A stretch of 64,000 bases of DNA, taken from contig MNCI01002986.1 in assembly GCA_015680685.1 (NCBI GenBank), forward strand, positions 168,440 through 232,439, written 5' to 3'. A program made the position numbers and the translations under genes. Position 1 is the stretch's first letter, and the number at the start of each line of letters is the position of its first letter. Positions 47,574-58,902 of this stretch are shown piece after piece. A model generated the notes under the pieces. That model was not told where the DNA came from. It made no database searches and worked only from the letters and a program-made list of their open reading frames with translations. The DNA is from Gnetum montanum. Its lineage: Eukaryota; Streptophyta; Gnetopsida; Gnetales; Gnetaceae.

Positions 47574-49000
47574 GTATTCATGTATATAATGGTTAAAATT
47601 TTATAGAACAAACACCACTACCATCAATTCTTTTTCTATGGTGGTGTAGTTTAGTTGTGCACCCACAATGCTTTAGCTTGCGCAGTGGATATAATATGGA
47701 CATCTCTTATCATCCAACTACATAAGCACAACTCCCAAGGCATCATTTGATGCATCTGTCATAACATAAAATGGTATGGACTAATTGAGTGCTTGTAGAA
47801 TTAGAGTTTCTACAAGTTTCTCTTTTAGCTATTGGAATGCTTTTTCACATTCCTTGGTCCAAATAAATGGACCATCTTTCTTTATTAGCTCAACTAATGG
47901 TTTTGTGATCTTAAAAAAATTCTCTATCAATCATCGATAGTAGCTAGTGTGTCCAATGAATGACCAAACATCTTTGATGGTTTTTGGTTGGTAGGTAATT
48001 CCTTGGATGACCCTTACTTTTTCAGGGTCAACATCAATTTCTGCTTGTAAGATTCTATGTCCCAATACAATGCCCTCTTGGACCATTAGATGACTCTTTT
48101 GCCAATTGAGCCACATATTTGTTTCCACACATCTTTTTAGTTCTTGCTTAAGGTGGTCCAAGGCTTGCTCAAATGTAGCTTCATAGGTAGAAATTCATCC
48201 ATGAAGACTTCCATACTACTACCAATTTGCTACTAAAAAATGCTTAAGACTAGGTGTTGGAAGGTGGCAAGAGCATTGCACAAACCAAAAGGCATCTTGT
48301 GATATGCAAAGGTCCCCTAGGAACTCATGAATGTTGTTTTGGCTTGGTGCTCTGGTGCAATCTGGATTTGGTTATAGCCACTATAACCATCTAGAAAACT
48401 ATAATAACAATTCCTAGATATGGTATCTAATACTTGATCAACAAATGGCAACAAAAAATGGTCCTTAAATGTTACCATATTCAATAGCTGAAAATCGATG
48501 CAAACCTACCACTTGTCACATTTCTTTGGCATAATTATGAGTGGACTAACCCACTCAATATTCACAATGGGATAGATAAACCCCTCCTTGAGAAGTTATT
48601 CAATTTTCTCCTTGATGATCTGCTTCAAGTTAGGGTTCAATTGCCTTTGTGGCTGTCTCTTTGGCTTCATGGCCAGGTCAATGTAGATACGATGCTAGCA
48701 TATCCTTGGATCAATCCCTATGAGTTCAAGATATGACCAAGCAAAGGCTACTGACCATTTTTCAACCACATTCAACAGTATCTATTTTTGTTCTAGAGTA
48801 AGATTTGCATTGATTATTACTAGCTTCTGATTTTTTAAGAATGCATATTACATGCTGGTAGATAAAGTTTTTAACTTAAGGGCTTCTTGCTTGAAATTTT
48901 TAGGAATTTTCAACTCTCCCCAATATGTGTCATCATTTGCATTATTAGAGAGTTGGTGATGAACTTACTCTAGTTCATCCATGCCTATGACATAAGCATA
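47574..49000 (-). pseudogene. C1 reverse transcriptase
   Basis: Minus-strand frames give FAWSYLELIGIDPRICWHRI, then RQPQRQLNPNLKQIIKEKIE, LLKEGFIYPI, EWVSPLIIMPKK and FLDGYSGYNQIQIAPEHQ, followed by a broken palm. The connection region is at 48161-47931 (LNWQKSHLMVQEGIVLGHRI). The YVDD region is frameshifted. The sequence pattern is of the non-chromovirus Ty3/gypsy group related to Athila/Tat. Confidence 0.85.
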
Positions 49001-49640
49001 TGTTAGGCTCTTAGTAGGTTCCATGCACATTGTGCTATTTTTAGGATTAATAGTTAGTCATTGGGTGCCCTCTTGTTTTATGGCTACTGCATATAGACAC
49101 CTTTGAATATCTACTTCAGGTGCACACTACCTACATGCAAAAATGGATGCTTGTTTCACATACCAAAGTTTTTACATGTAATTACACCCTGTATCGTTGT
49201 ATGCAATGCATGGAACTCTCTTCTTCTTAATTTTTCTAAATGTATTTTCTTTAAATATTTTTAAGGAAAGATCTTTGATGTCCATTCATGCATCAATGGT
49301 GTTTAGCCATGCCCTTCCCATGATCATTGGAAAGTCCCCTTTGCAATTTTCAACCTTGATTGCTAGGAAATCGGCAAGATAAAACCACCCACAGATGGTG
49401 GTCACAATGTCTTCTACCAGTCCCAATGGAACAATGATGGACTAGTTTGTCAATTTTAATCTGATATTTCTCTTCTTAAGAGGAGGCAAGTTCTAGGCAG
49501 TATACATCTAATGAGAAATTAAGTTGACATCAATACCTAAATCAAGGAGAGCTTTACATGGCTCATTCCCAACAATCTGTAAATAGATAAGAGGACTCCC
49601 AGGATCAGCTAATATCTTGGGAAGGTTGCTAGCCCAGATT
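49001..49640 (-). pseudogene. C1 protease region
   Basis: Minus strand: NEPCKALLDLGIDVNLIS (near 49550), where the catalytic DSG has become DLG, then IIMGRAWLNTID (near 49320) and KKRVPCIAYND (near 49205). Homologous to the B-family protease. Stops are present. Confidence 0.75.
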
Positions 49641-52193
49641 CAATCATATACAACATAAGTGAACATAATAGTATGGATTCTCGATGGTATTTAGTTTTAA
49701 GGGAACTCAAAGGAATTAGATGCAGAGAGGGATGGAGAAGCAAGGTTCCCACCTGCATATGTATGTGAGGGCTTAGGTAGATTGTTGGATTGAAAAAAGA
49801 TCTTTTCCATGACCTAGTGTCCAAACCACTCGATTGATGACCTGGTTGTAGATTAATGGCTCTGGTGGCATTGTGTTGCTATAGTTGGGTTAGAAGTTCA
49901 TCCTACATAGATGCAGTAGGCGATAGCTGTGTTGAGGGTGGAGGAATATGTGCAAGAACAGGAGGAGGATAAGGATAGAAAGTGCTATCCCTTCCTAAAT
50001 GTGGAGAATTAGTTCAATAATAGTCAAGAGGGTAGTATTGAGGTTGGAAAGTATAAATGTCACTGGAAGAATCATGTGAAAATAATGGTTACTAAACATA
50101 ATACGCATATGGATTAGGTTGTCTGTAAGGGTATTATTGTCTTGGTGGTGCCAACACCCATGACTGTGGTTGCTACCACTATTGATACTACTCGTATGGT
50201 TGTGGTAAAGTTCCACTTGGATAATACTGTTGTTGCTAGTGGAACTACCTAGGATTGCCTTAAGGATAGGGTAATCTTCTAGGTGTTTTCCTTTTTGCTA
50301 GTCATGGATGCAGAGCATACACCCCAGACTCCTGTAAGTATGACACGATGGGGCAACATCTCTTAGGATGTTTATATTGGCAAATGTCATATCCACCATC
50401 ATCATCTGATTCGGTTCTTGCAACTTCCCCTTCTGCAACAAATTTTCCCTTACATCTTTGATTGGCATGTTTAGCTTCTTTTTTCCTCCTACAATCACAA
50501 GCACTACCTTGTTCTTTGCACTCTTCAGCAATTTTCAAGATAGCTTGAAATCTACTATCCATAGAGTCCCATAACTGATCAACCTTGGCCAAGATTTTAA
50601 AGGTAAATTTTTGAAGCGGCAAGGTTTTTTGGTTCACAGCCTCATCAAGTGATGATTCCTCATCACTATGACAAAATTGAACCTTCCTCCTATGAATGGA
50701 AGGATTGTGATTGTATTCTTCTACACTTTTACATTTCCTCAACTCTCCTTCTTCTTTTACTACTTGGGCAATCAATCATTGAATTTGATGGGCTCTTAAT
50801 TTTAACAATCACCCTTGGGCACAGATGCCAAGAGTTCTCCTCATTTCTAATCAAAGCCCATCTACGATGTGGTGAAGTTACTCCTATTGAGAATAACCAT
50901 GGGCAGGACATCTGTGCAATAGAGAATAATATCAATCCATGATGGCATCCAAGGGTTCATGTATCCCTTGTTTCCATCCTTGAATTTGCCTCCTCAAATT
51001 GAACACTCGAGAGTATGTTTGATATTTGTCATTGAATAGTTCGAGCATTATACTCCATCGTCTGATAGATTTCAGTTCTAAAGACCAATACCAACTTTCT
51101 ACTTCTTTAATGAGTGTCCTAGGGAACAACTTCATCTTTTTCCAATCGTTTTCTATATTTTGCAAGGCATAGGCATCATGGAAAGCTTAAAGATGGTTCT
51201 ACGGGTCTGAATTATATTTCCTTCGAGCTTAGGGATATTGTTCATGTTTAGCCTCTTGATTCGACTATCCTTAATGTGCCTTGTAGGAATTCTCACTGCC
51301 TCTACAATGTTTAGCATGCTTTGGGTAGTGAGAAAAGGCTCATCAAGGCCATGATTCTAGTGCCTACGATGCCCTCTACTACCCCTTCGTTCATGGTAGT
51401 GGATCTCTCTTAAACACCTACACCGCAAATCTTGACTTTCCCAACGGTCCCTGCAATCATCTCAATCCTGTTGGTTACCTCCATCACAATCATGTGCCTT
51501 GCAATTACGTTCAAAGCTAGAAGAGGAAGATGACAACAAAGGTGAAGAGGAAGGAGGACTAGCACCATCATTATGCTTGCCACCCCCTCTTTCATGATCG
51601 TGCCCATGATCACAATTAGGTTTCTTGTTTGTATCCCTAACATGGCTCTCCTCCTTGGATCTCCCTTTGTCATTAGATCTATTCTTGCCAGAACTTGGAT
51701 TATGGATCGTGGACTATAGGTTCTGGTTTTGACCTCCTTCACCGAAGTCAAAGAGAGGAGTTTTGTTGAATGAAAAATCCCTAGAGAAGGGTTCTCCACC
51801 ATCTTTTTGGTATGCCAAGTATGGGGAGTCGTTGAACCACTTCCCCTTCACAAATTCGTAGCATTGCTCTAGCTGTACATCCGTTAGACGTTGTGCCTTA
51901 GTGGGATGATAATCCCTAACATCACTATCTTGCACAACATACTTAGCATGAAGTCTTTGGAGGCCCAATCGCATAAGAGTTTGTTGAAGCATTGTAAGAA
52001 CAAATTGATTGGACAGTAACACGATGTTGCCCTCCATGTTGCGCCACCATAGCAATTCATCTTGGTGTAGGATGAAGGTGAAATTGGGTACATACTCATC
52101 AAGATGAGCATATACCACTTTGTATTATTGGGGCACCTACTAATTTACTTCATTAGACTTGGGTGGAGAATCACTCTTGTGAGAAGAAAACAT
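49641..52193 (-). pseudogene. C1 gag
   Basis: The start codon is at 52193 (MFSSHKSDSPPKSNE), with a stop soon after. The shared block AHLDEYVPNFTFILHQDELL is near 52060-52110. A Retrotrans_gag-like part is at 51165-50932 (NIENDWKKMKLFPRTL; RRWSIMLELFNDKYQTYSRV). The zinc knuckle CQYKHPKRCC is near 50370, and a Pro/Tyr-rich linker runs 49820-50216. Several frames are needed to follow it. Confidence 0.82.
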
Positions 52194-52331
52194 CTTGTAT
52201 TAGAAAATAAGAAAAGAAGTGTGCTTCTTAAAATTGTTGTTAATTTTAATGTATGATATGACTTTAAGGTTTGTTCCAATGATTTTGAATAATCTTTCAC
52301 TAAGTCCTAGATAGCACATGTAATAACTAAA

Positions 52332-52350
52332 GATCCTTGACAATAGTGCT
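52332..52350 (-). other. C1 primer binding site, strongly decayed
   Basis: On the minus strand the sequence next to the LTR is AGCACTATTGTCAAGGATC, aligning with the tRNA-Asp-complementary site but with several changes, mostly transitions. Confidence 0.6.
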
Positions 52351-52352
52351 AA

Positions 52353-53231
52353 TGATGAGCGACAAGATACCCCTACATCCAGCCATACAAATCACAAGCA
52401 TTCACATGCGATCCAGTCAAATTTCATAGACCTTAAGTTCCTAAGTACATTAGTTTTAAGAAGTGAAATCTAATTGTGACAATTGTTGTCTTCTCAACTA
52501 TACTTGTGGAGCTTAATTGTATGGTTAAGTATAATTGAGGTACATGCTTTTTATTATTTTATATTTTATTTGTCTATGATTAAAAACAAGTTGAAACTTA
52601 ATTTATAAATGACTTTAACTAATCTAATTACTAATTAATAACTCACTATCTTAACATAAGTATCCAATCCCACTTTCCATGCATATCCTGAACACATATA
52701 ACGTTATTAGGTTACCAAACATTAAGCATTGCTAGGATTACCAAGCGTCATGCACATGCTTGAAGTAGTCGTACTTATGTGCTTAATTAATTAATTTCTA
52801 TTTAATCGAACTAGCTTACTTTAGCTTAATTACTTGGGAGCATTAAAAAAATTGCATAAAACATTAACTGCATAAATAAAATATTTAAGCTAGCCAAGGT
52901 GCTACAAGGTTTGATCATGAAGCTCATCTTTATTGTCATGCACACTACTGTGCTTAGGTACAACAGTGCTCAAATAAAGATCCATACACTCAATGACTCA
53001 TGCTATAAGCACTTTGGAAAATATTCTAACTTTGGAGAAAAAAAATTGCAAAACCTTTGCTATGCTATGACAAAAACTATCTGGAAACCATGTGCCCAAG
53101 CGCTATATTTATAATTGACACACACCCTCGCAATATCGAATATCTGACATCGCTTCTTGAGCCCAATACCACATACTTGATATCAGGGCTCTAATATCAA
53201 GTATCACAGCCAAGTAAAATACGATTCATCA
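52353..53231 (-). repeat. C1 5' LTR
   Basis: In element orientation it starts TGATGAATCGTATT and ends CGCTCATCA (879 bp), with TATAAATA near 53105. Several GATATC/GATATT words precede the TATA box, as in family B. Confidence 0.88.
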
Positions 53232-54120
53232 ACAAGGGACTTTCCAAAATTAAGAATATGTAGGGTTGAAAGAAGGAATCACTTGCAAATAATTAATAAA
53301 GTATAACGGTGATTACAGATACCAATATTAAGGACTTCAGAGACCATCACCATATCAACGAATTCAACCAACAAGAATGAATTAGATAAATAATGAGCAT
53401 GAGTAGCCACCAAACCTTGGTCTTTTCAAACCAAATTCACATTATTTGAAAAACTAGAGAAATGAGGCAAATAATCCCAAATTTGGACAAAAACATACTT
53501 GCTAGAAATTTCTTAAGTTAAAGACTCATACAAATCATTAGGCAATTTGTAAAATGGCTAAGAAGCGGTGGTACCACTGCTTGAGGGATCACTAATTGAA
53601 TCTGGTAGCATTACACGAAGCCAGAGAACCACTAGAGTCGAGAAACAACAAACCATGACAAACATGGCGTAGGCAAGCACAACAAAACAAAAACTAGAAA
53701 ATGATGCAAAGTCAACACAAAACAATAACACGAAAACCAACATGAAGAGGCAAAGAGGAATAGCGCAGAGTGGTGGTAGGACAGTGTTGAGTGATGGTGG
53801 GCTGGTGGCAAAATGACGATGAAATGGAAGGGAAGTGACAACAGTAAGATGGTAGAACGATGACAGAGTGATGGCAAGGCAATGGAGCAATGATGGCATG
53901 ACAATGGAGCAATTGCGAACAACAGTAAAGTGTTGGCAAAGCATCAATGGAGCGATAGTAGAGCAATGGGGGAGTGTCAACAAAGCACAATAACCATTAG
54001 AAAAAACAGCAACATAGCCATTTGTAAACTCAATGTGCCTAGAGCCTTCCCCCAAAAACCAAAAGCACATAGTAACCAAAGCCAAAACATCAATAGTGAA
54101 AAAAGTGTTTGATATGTTCA
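53232..54120 (-). pseudogene. LINE2 ORF1-like N-terminal part and 5' leader
   Basis: Minus strand, about 53550 to 53232: KLPNDLYESLT and then SSKYVFVQIWDYLPHFSSFS, LSNSFLLVEF, matching the pattern of LINE1 ORF1 (LPNDLLYAIIQGFSK). Upstream (53558-54121) lies a GC-richer, low-complexity stretch with an open minus frame rich in Cys, His, Leu and Val; I regard it as LINE leader sequence rather than a gene. It is separated from the rest of LINE2 by C1. Confidence 0.5.
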
Positions 54121-56634
54121 CTATGGCATCTCCTTGTCACTAATTATTGCAATAGCAGTTGCTGCACATTATAGGTTTTGCCCTCATTTTTGAAAATTTT
54201 ATCTTATTGCTTCATATTGTTGGAGCAGTTATGAGTGATAACATTAAAGCTTGTTGCTAAAATTTGTAGAGTAATGAGTTCAACAATTGTTCTAGTTCTT
54301 TTGGTTGCTTAACATGTGTCTTTCACACTAAGTTGTGGGAAGCAACTTGTAATAGTAGCTTCAACAATAGTCTAGTTTTTTTATTTTTTAATATACAACT
54401 TTCACACCAAGTTGTGGTGAGAAACTTGTAGCAATAATTTAAAAGTTGTATCTAAAGCTTTACAAAAACACATCTTTTGATGTATTTAATTATATTTAAA
54501 CTTAAAAAGACAAGGGGGACACAAATATATAGCAAGGGCTACTTTATAATAGAGCAAATTCTCTAGTTTCATAAAATAAATATATAGTAGTTACATGGTT
54601 TCATAGAGAGAAAAAAAGCAATTGGGCTTCCATTTCTTCATGGTTTGGGCTTAGAAACATAAACAAGTGCCTAGAAATTCAACAGAAAGACATTTATATC
54701 TTAGAGACTTAACATCTATAAAATTGAAGGCCATTTTATGGCTTGGCAATTCCTATTAGAAAAACATAAAACCATGATGTAAACTAAAAGACTTTCAAAT
54801 AGAATAGAATCTATTGTTTAATTAGGCTGAGAAATGGGAGCATAAATGCTCAAAACTAGAAACAAAGAGGATTCCAAGCATAGAGGCTTGAATCTTTTCA
54901 TCCCATAAAACATTCATAAGAAATTTCATTCTATTGGAAGGCACAAGTAAAGGCCTCTTCTTATACATAAACACAATCATAACAAGCATGTAAATGTTGT
55001 CATAATCTTCATCCTAAACATCATTCCCACATCACAAACTTCTAATCTATCAATTGAGACATAGAAATATGAGAATGCTTAATCCAAATAAGGGATTGAT
55101 CTGGCCATAAAGGCTTAGAACCAACAATGAGGATGAAAGAAGACACTTAAACAAGCATTTGTATTGAAAGGGCTCTCCAACATTCATACATAAACTTGAA
55201 CATAGCTTATAAGATTAAAATTCATGAAAACTAAATTTCTAGTATATGAAAATAAAAAACTATAGCTTCTCTTGAATGCATGTGCCTTCTTCAAATCTTT
55301 AAGGCAAACTTGGGCTTCGGCTTCACATTTGTATGAGGGTTTATAAATTGAGAATTCTTTAAGAGATCGTGAGAATATGAGGTATTGTTAGAACAACTTT
55401 AAGAATCATTGGTAAGAGTTGTGTATGGAATTGATACAATGGACTAACAATTGAGAAAAGCTTATGTGAGATTTATAGTTGTGAGAACGTGAATGCAAGA
55501 ACTTCATAAAATAGCATTAATAGAGGGAACTAAATGAAAAGAACATGAAAAAAAAAAACAAAAAGGGAAAACTTCACAACGCTCATCTTCAACTGCTCAT
55601 TGCTCTAATGTATGTTTAGATAAGAGGCCCATAGCCGCTAGTTATACAAGTTTGATTTATTTTTCTGAGTGAAAATTCCACCTGCTATATTTTCGGCCAA
55701 AAACTTAAGGTACCTAATAACCAACCTATCAAGGGATATGTACATCTACATGATCTCTCTAGAATTCTTCCAAACTTGCCACTTCTTAACCACGAACCAA
55801 TTTGGATCCATGATCCTCTACTCGAAGTGTTTGTTATTCATGGTTTGCAACATATTAAGCCAACATGGTACCGTCAGACTTACTGTACAAGTAGTAAAAT
55901 CAGTGTACCATGCATGCTTTGCCTGTATTCCATTCATCTAACCAGTAGATCCAATCTGACATCCAGTTTTAACAGCCACATAGCATGGGCTGGATAGGTT
56001 TTGAGCTCAGTCAAAAATGAATGAGCCTGAATGGACCCAAAAGTCAAACCTATTGAGGAAACTTTCATGAGCCTAAAATCTCTCAAAACTTTTTTTGTCG
56101 CTTCAGAAAACATGGAGTTTCCATTTCACAAGAGACGGTACCCGAAAGAGGTCAACAAAAACGCTGCCTCGAATAGCTGATTAAGCACATGCATGATATT
56201 CCCAAAGTTTTGAACGGATATCCTAAGGTGCTGCTGCTGCTGTGATTGACAGTTTGGGACCCAAGAAGACCTCAGTCATCTCTGTCGGCCATGAACCCAA
56301 AAATACCCATCACACATTCACAATAAAAGATCTCTCTAGTAGGTTTATGGAAGCATATGCTTGTTTCATTCATAAAGACACAAAAGGCCAGAGCCAAAAG
56401 TACAAAGCCAACCAACACCACACAAATATGATACATCAAAAAATTGTCCAGTGGATACTCTAAAAGCCAGCCAAAGGCATCATCCAGTATAGAACAGAAT
56501 AGCATACAGCATAGTATTCACATAGATTTAGATTGCATAGCAGGTACCATCAACCATACAAAAAAAGCCTACATTTTAGGATATATAGGATAAGTCAACT
56601 GATAATGCCTTGTGGTCGGCTGGGACCGATTTAT
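54121..56634. other. Intergenic stretch, nothing recognised
   Basis: AT-rich sequence. Open frames at 55669-55997 are short and unlike known proteins. The right part is the 3' flank of the dioxygenase gene; AATAAA-like words on the minus strand overlap its stop codon (56631-56640) and could serve polyadenylation. Confidence 0.5.
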
Positions 56635-58839
56635 TTATTTATGGTTGCAAAGCTGCTCCTCCTCTGGCATTATTGACAGAGCTGCAAAAGCATTGAAAGG
56701 ATCTTCTACTCCTATGCCCTCCCCGTATTTGAAAGAGGCTATCTCGGAGTATCGAAAAGGCTTATATTTGTAGATTCCACCACACTGCTTCTGCACCAAG
56801 TCGGTGGGTGCACGGATTTCTATCCCATCCTTGATTAATGCAAACACACCCACTGATAATCGGCATTTTTGCCCTTCTCTCACCATTACTCTGTGCTTTG
56901 GATTGTGCACTCTTCCGTTTGTCCATGCCTGAAAATTATTTTCAGAAGAAACTGCTGTTAATAATGGGGTGAGTGGGGTATATTTTTTTCAGGCATAAAT
57001 CACTGATTTATGTTCTTGTGTCTAAGGATGGTCAATATATTAATTGCTGTTCTGGGTTTTGCACAAACTTTAACCTTTGGTGTGAAGAACAGTCAATCAG
57101 TGAGTACCTGATGTGAGATTTGCACAAACATGACTATGGATTTAGGTCCTGATGTGAGATTTGCATTTAAGACGATCCATGGATTTGGCATATAGTTAAT
57201 CAATGAGTTTCCAGGTGGGCTTTAAATAAACATGATACACCCTGTCTGGAAAATCATCAACAACTAGAGGGGGGTGGGTTTTTCACAGACCTGGTTAGGT
57301 TCCTAGAACTTAGCCAGTCGGTTTACTGCGGTGGGCTTTGCCCGAATCTCATACAGAAGTTTAGAATGCAGACAATCAGTAAAGTCTTTTTGTTGGGGGT
57401 TCTGCACAGACATGGTCCAGTGGTCTCCAATGCAGACAATCACTCGGTTTCTACTCTGGATTTTGCAGAAAGCATAGTCCCTTGGTTGTAACAATAGAGA
57501 CAATCAAAAGCAGTTACCAGTGTAGGTTTTTGCAGAGGCATAATTCATAGGTGCAGAAAAGAGACGGCGAATCAGTTACTGTTACAATAAAGACAATAGA
57601 TAAACAACTGTTGTGCAGAATCATGATTATTGGTGTAGATAGAGACAAAATTACAGGGAAAATGGGAAAAACAAAAACACAAAATGACAATACCCGAAGC
57701 AGGTCTCCGCAGAAGACTACAAAGGATCCATGAAAAGGCAGAGTCCTAATCCACCTGTTGTTTCTAAGAACTTCAAGCCCACCTACGTTGTCTTCCAGCA
57801 AAAGTCCTAACACGCCAAGGTCTGTGTGCTCCCCAAGGCCTAGTTTTTGTGATCCAGAAGAAAGGCATGACTGAACTGCTGCAACTTCGTTGTAGTGATT
57901 CATTCTCAGCTGGTATTTGCAATTCTCCATGAAATTCTCATGGTGGTGCCTCACACCAAGAGCCAGCGTGAGAATTTCCAGTAACTTGCTTAAAACATCT
58001 TTGATTCCTGAGATGTACTCATCCATAACCTTGCTGCAATCAAGTTCCATCAAAGAACCAAAAAACTATTAAGCAAAACTTACCCAACATGAAAAATCTG
58101 TGTGTTTGCCAGTGGGTAGCTAAAGAAAAGCATTTGCAGACTTTGCAGTTACAGAAAAAGGAAAGTACAAAGTCATGAGAAAACAAAATTGGAAGACCGG
58201 TGTATGATGATCCTAGGCACCACTATGGTTGGTTATGGCTTCTCGAGGAAAATACTGCCTTTGCAGGGGCTGGATATGGCTTTTCTAACAAATCGTGGGT
58301 ATACTTCTGAGTGGATATCGCTTGAACTAGACCTGACTTCTGAGACAGATAACAGAGTGTGATCTTGTGAATACAATACAGAAATGTTTTGAACCTTTTT
58401 TTTATAACATGACATACCAGAATTTTGGGTTTCCTGAATCAGGCCACATGAGCTGAGAGAAAGTGCAGGGACTCTCACAGTCAAGGGCCACTGCAAGGCT
58501 CTCATAGTAAGGAACCTCTGGAACTCCACCAACATAGGAATAGAGAGCACTGGATGCCCCATTCCTTTGCTTAATCTCTGTGGGGAGACTGAAAACTTCT
58601 CTGCAACTCTTGTCTACACTGTCCATCAGTTCATCATCGATGCCATGATTCACTAGTCTGAAGCAGCCCCATTCTGCACAGCAATCAGCAAACTCTTTTA
58701 CCAGACTCTGCGTTCCTCCTTCATCTCCTTTGCCATCCAGACACATCTTCAGTCTGGAGAAATGAAAGATAGGCATATCATCACTAGGATGGCCCTGCTG
58801 TGTTGCAGTGGCAGAAGCAGCAGCCATGGGGATTGTCAT
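56635..58839 (-). CDS. 2-oxoglutarate/Fe(II)-dependent dioxygenase, AOP/DAO-like, three exons
   Basis: Exons on the minus strand are 58839-58418, 58033-57694 and 56928-56635. Introns of 384 and 765 bp are GT-AG, phases 2 and 0, giving 351 residues and a TAA stop. The N-terminal DIOX_N part contains EWGCFRLVNHGI (56-67). The jelly-roll core has RMNHYN (183-189), the iron ligands H210 and D212 (GEHTD) and H266 (NPKHRV), and the 2-oxoglutarate-binding R277-x-S279. Family members use 2-oxoglutarate and oxygen to hydroxylate or oxidise small metabolites in the cytosol. TFSQLMWPDSGNPKFC, GGLEV and AWTNGRVHNPKHRV resemble AOP1-type enzymes; auxin oxidase DAO is a close alternative. The substrate cannot be read from sequence. 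An ATG at 58878 would add 13 residues; I chose 58839 because a TATA-like run at 58894-58902 would place the transcript start between the two. No break is visible, and it is the only intact conventional gene here. Confidence 0.92.
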
Positions 58840-58893
58840 TGTGCTGACTGGCTTATTCCACACAGCGTTTAAGTCCATGTCTGCATATATGTG

Positions 58894-58902
58894 TATATAT
58901 AT
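58894..58902 (-). promoter_or_regulatory. TATA-like element of the dioxygenase gene
   Basis: The minus strand reads GGCATTATATATATACAC, 55-65 bases upstream of the chosen ATG. A start of transcription 25-35 bases downstream would lie near 58865, between the two candidate ATGs. Confidence 0.4.

Larger units (their letters stand above)
40303..53231 (-). mobile_element. Ty3/gypsy element C1 with pol, nested in LINE2
   Basis: LTRs are at 52353-53231 (5' end of element) and 40303-41162 (3' end). Between them on the minus strand are a tRNA-Asp-type primer site, gag, protease, RT, RNase H, an integrase N-terminal piece and a 3' region shared with family B. Two later insertions, B3 (43431-47573) and a D solo LTR (42693-43242), interrupt it. 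The integrase core is missing. The flanking five bases (GTAAC and ACAAG) do not match, so no target duplication is seen. Confidence 0.88.

Noticed and set aside
53558-54121. Minus-strand frame of 187 codons rich in Cys, His, Leu
   Set aside because: The DNA is low-complexity with CAATGG-like words repeated; neighbouring frames are open too. More likely LINE leader sequence than a membrane protein.
55669-55997. Overlapping plus-strand frames near the dioxygenase 3' side
   Set aside because: No recognised domain; composition resembles translated AT-rich intergenic DNA.
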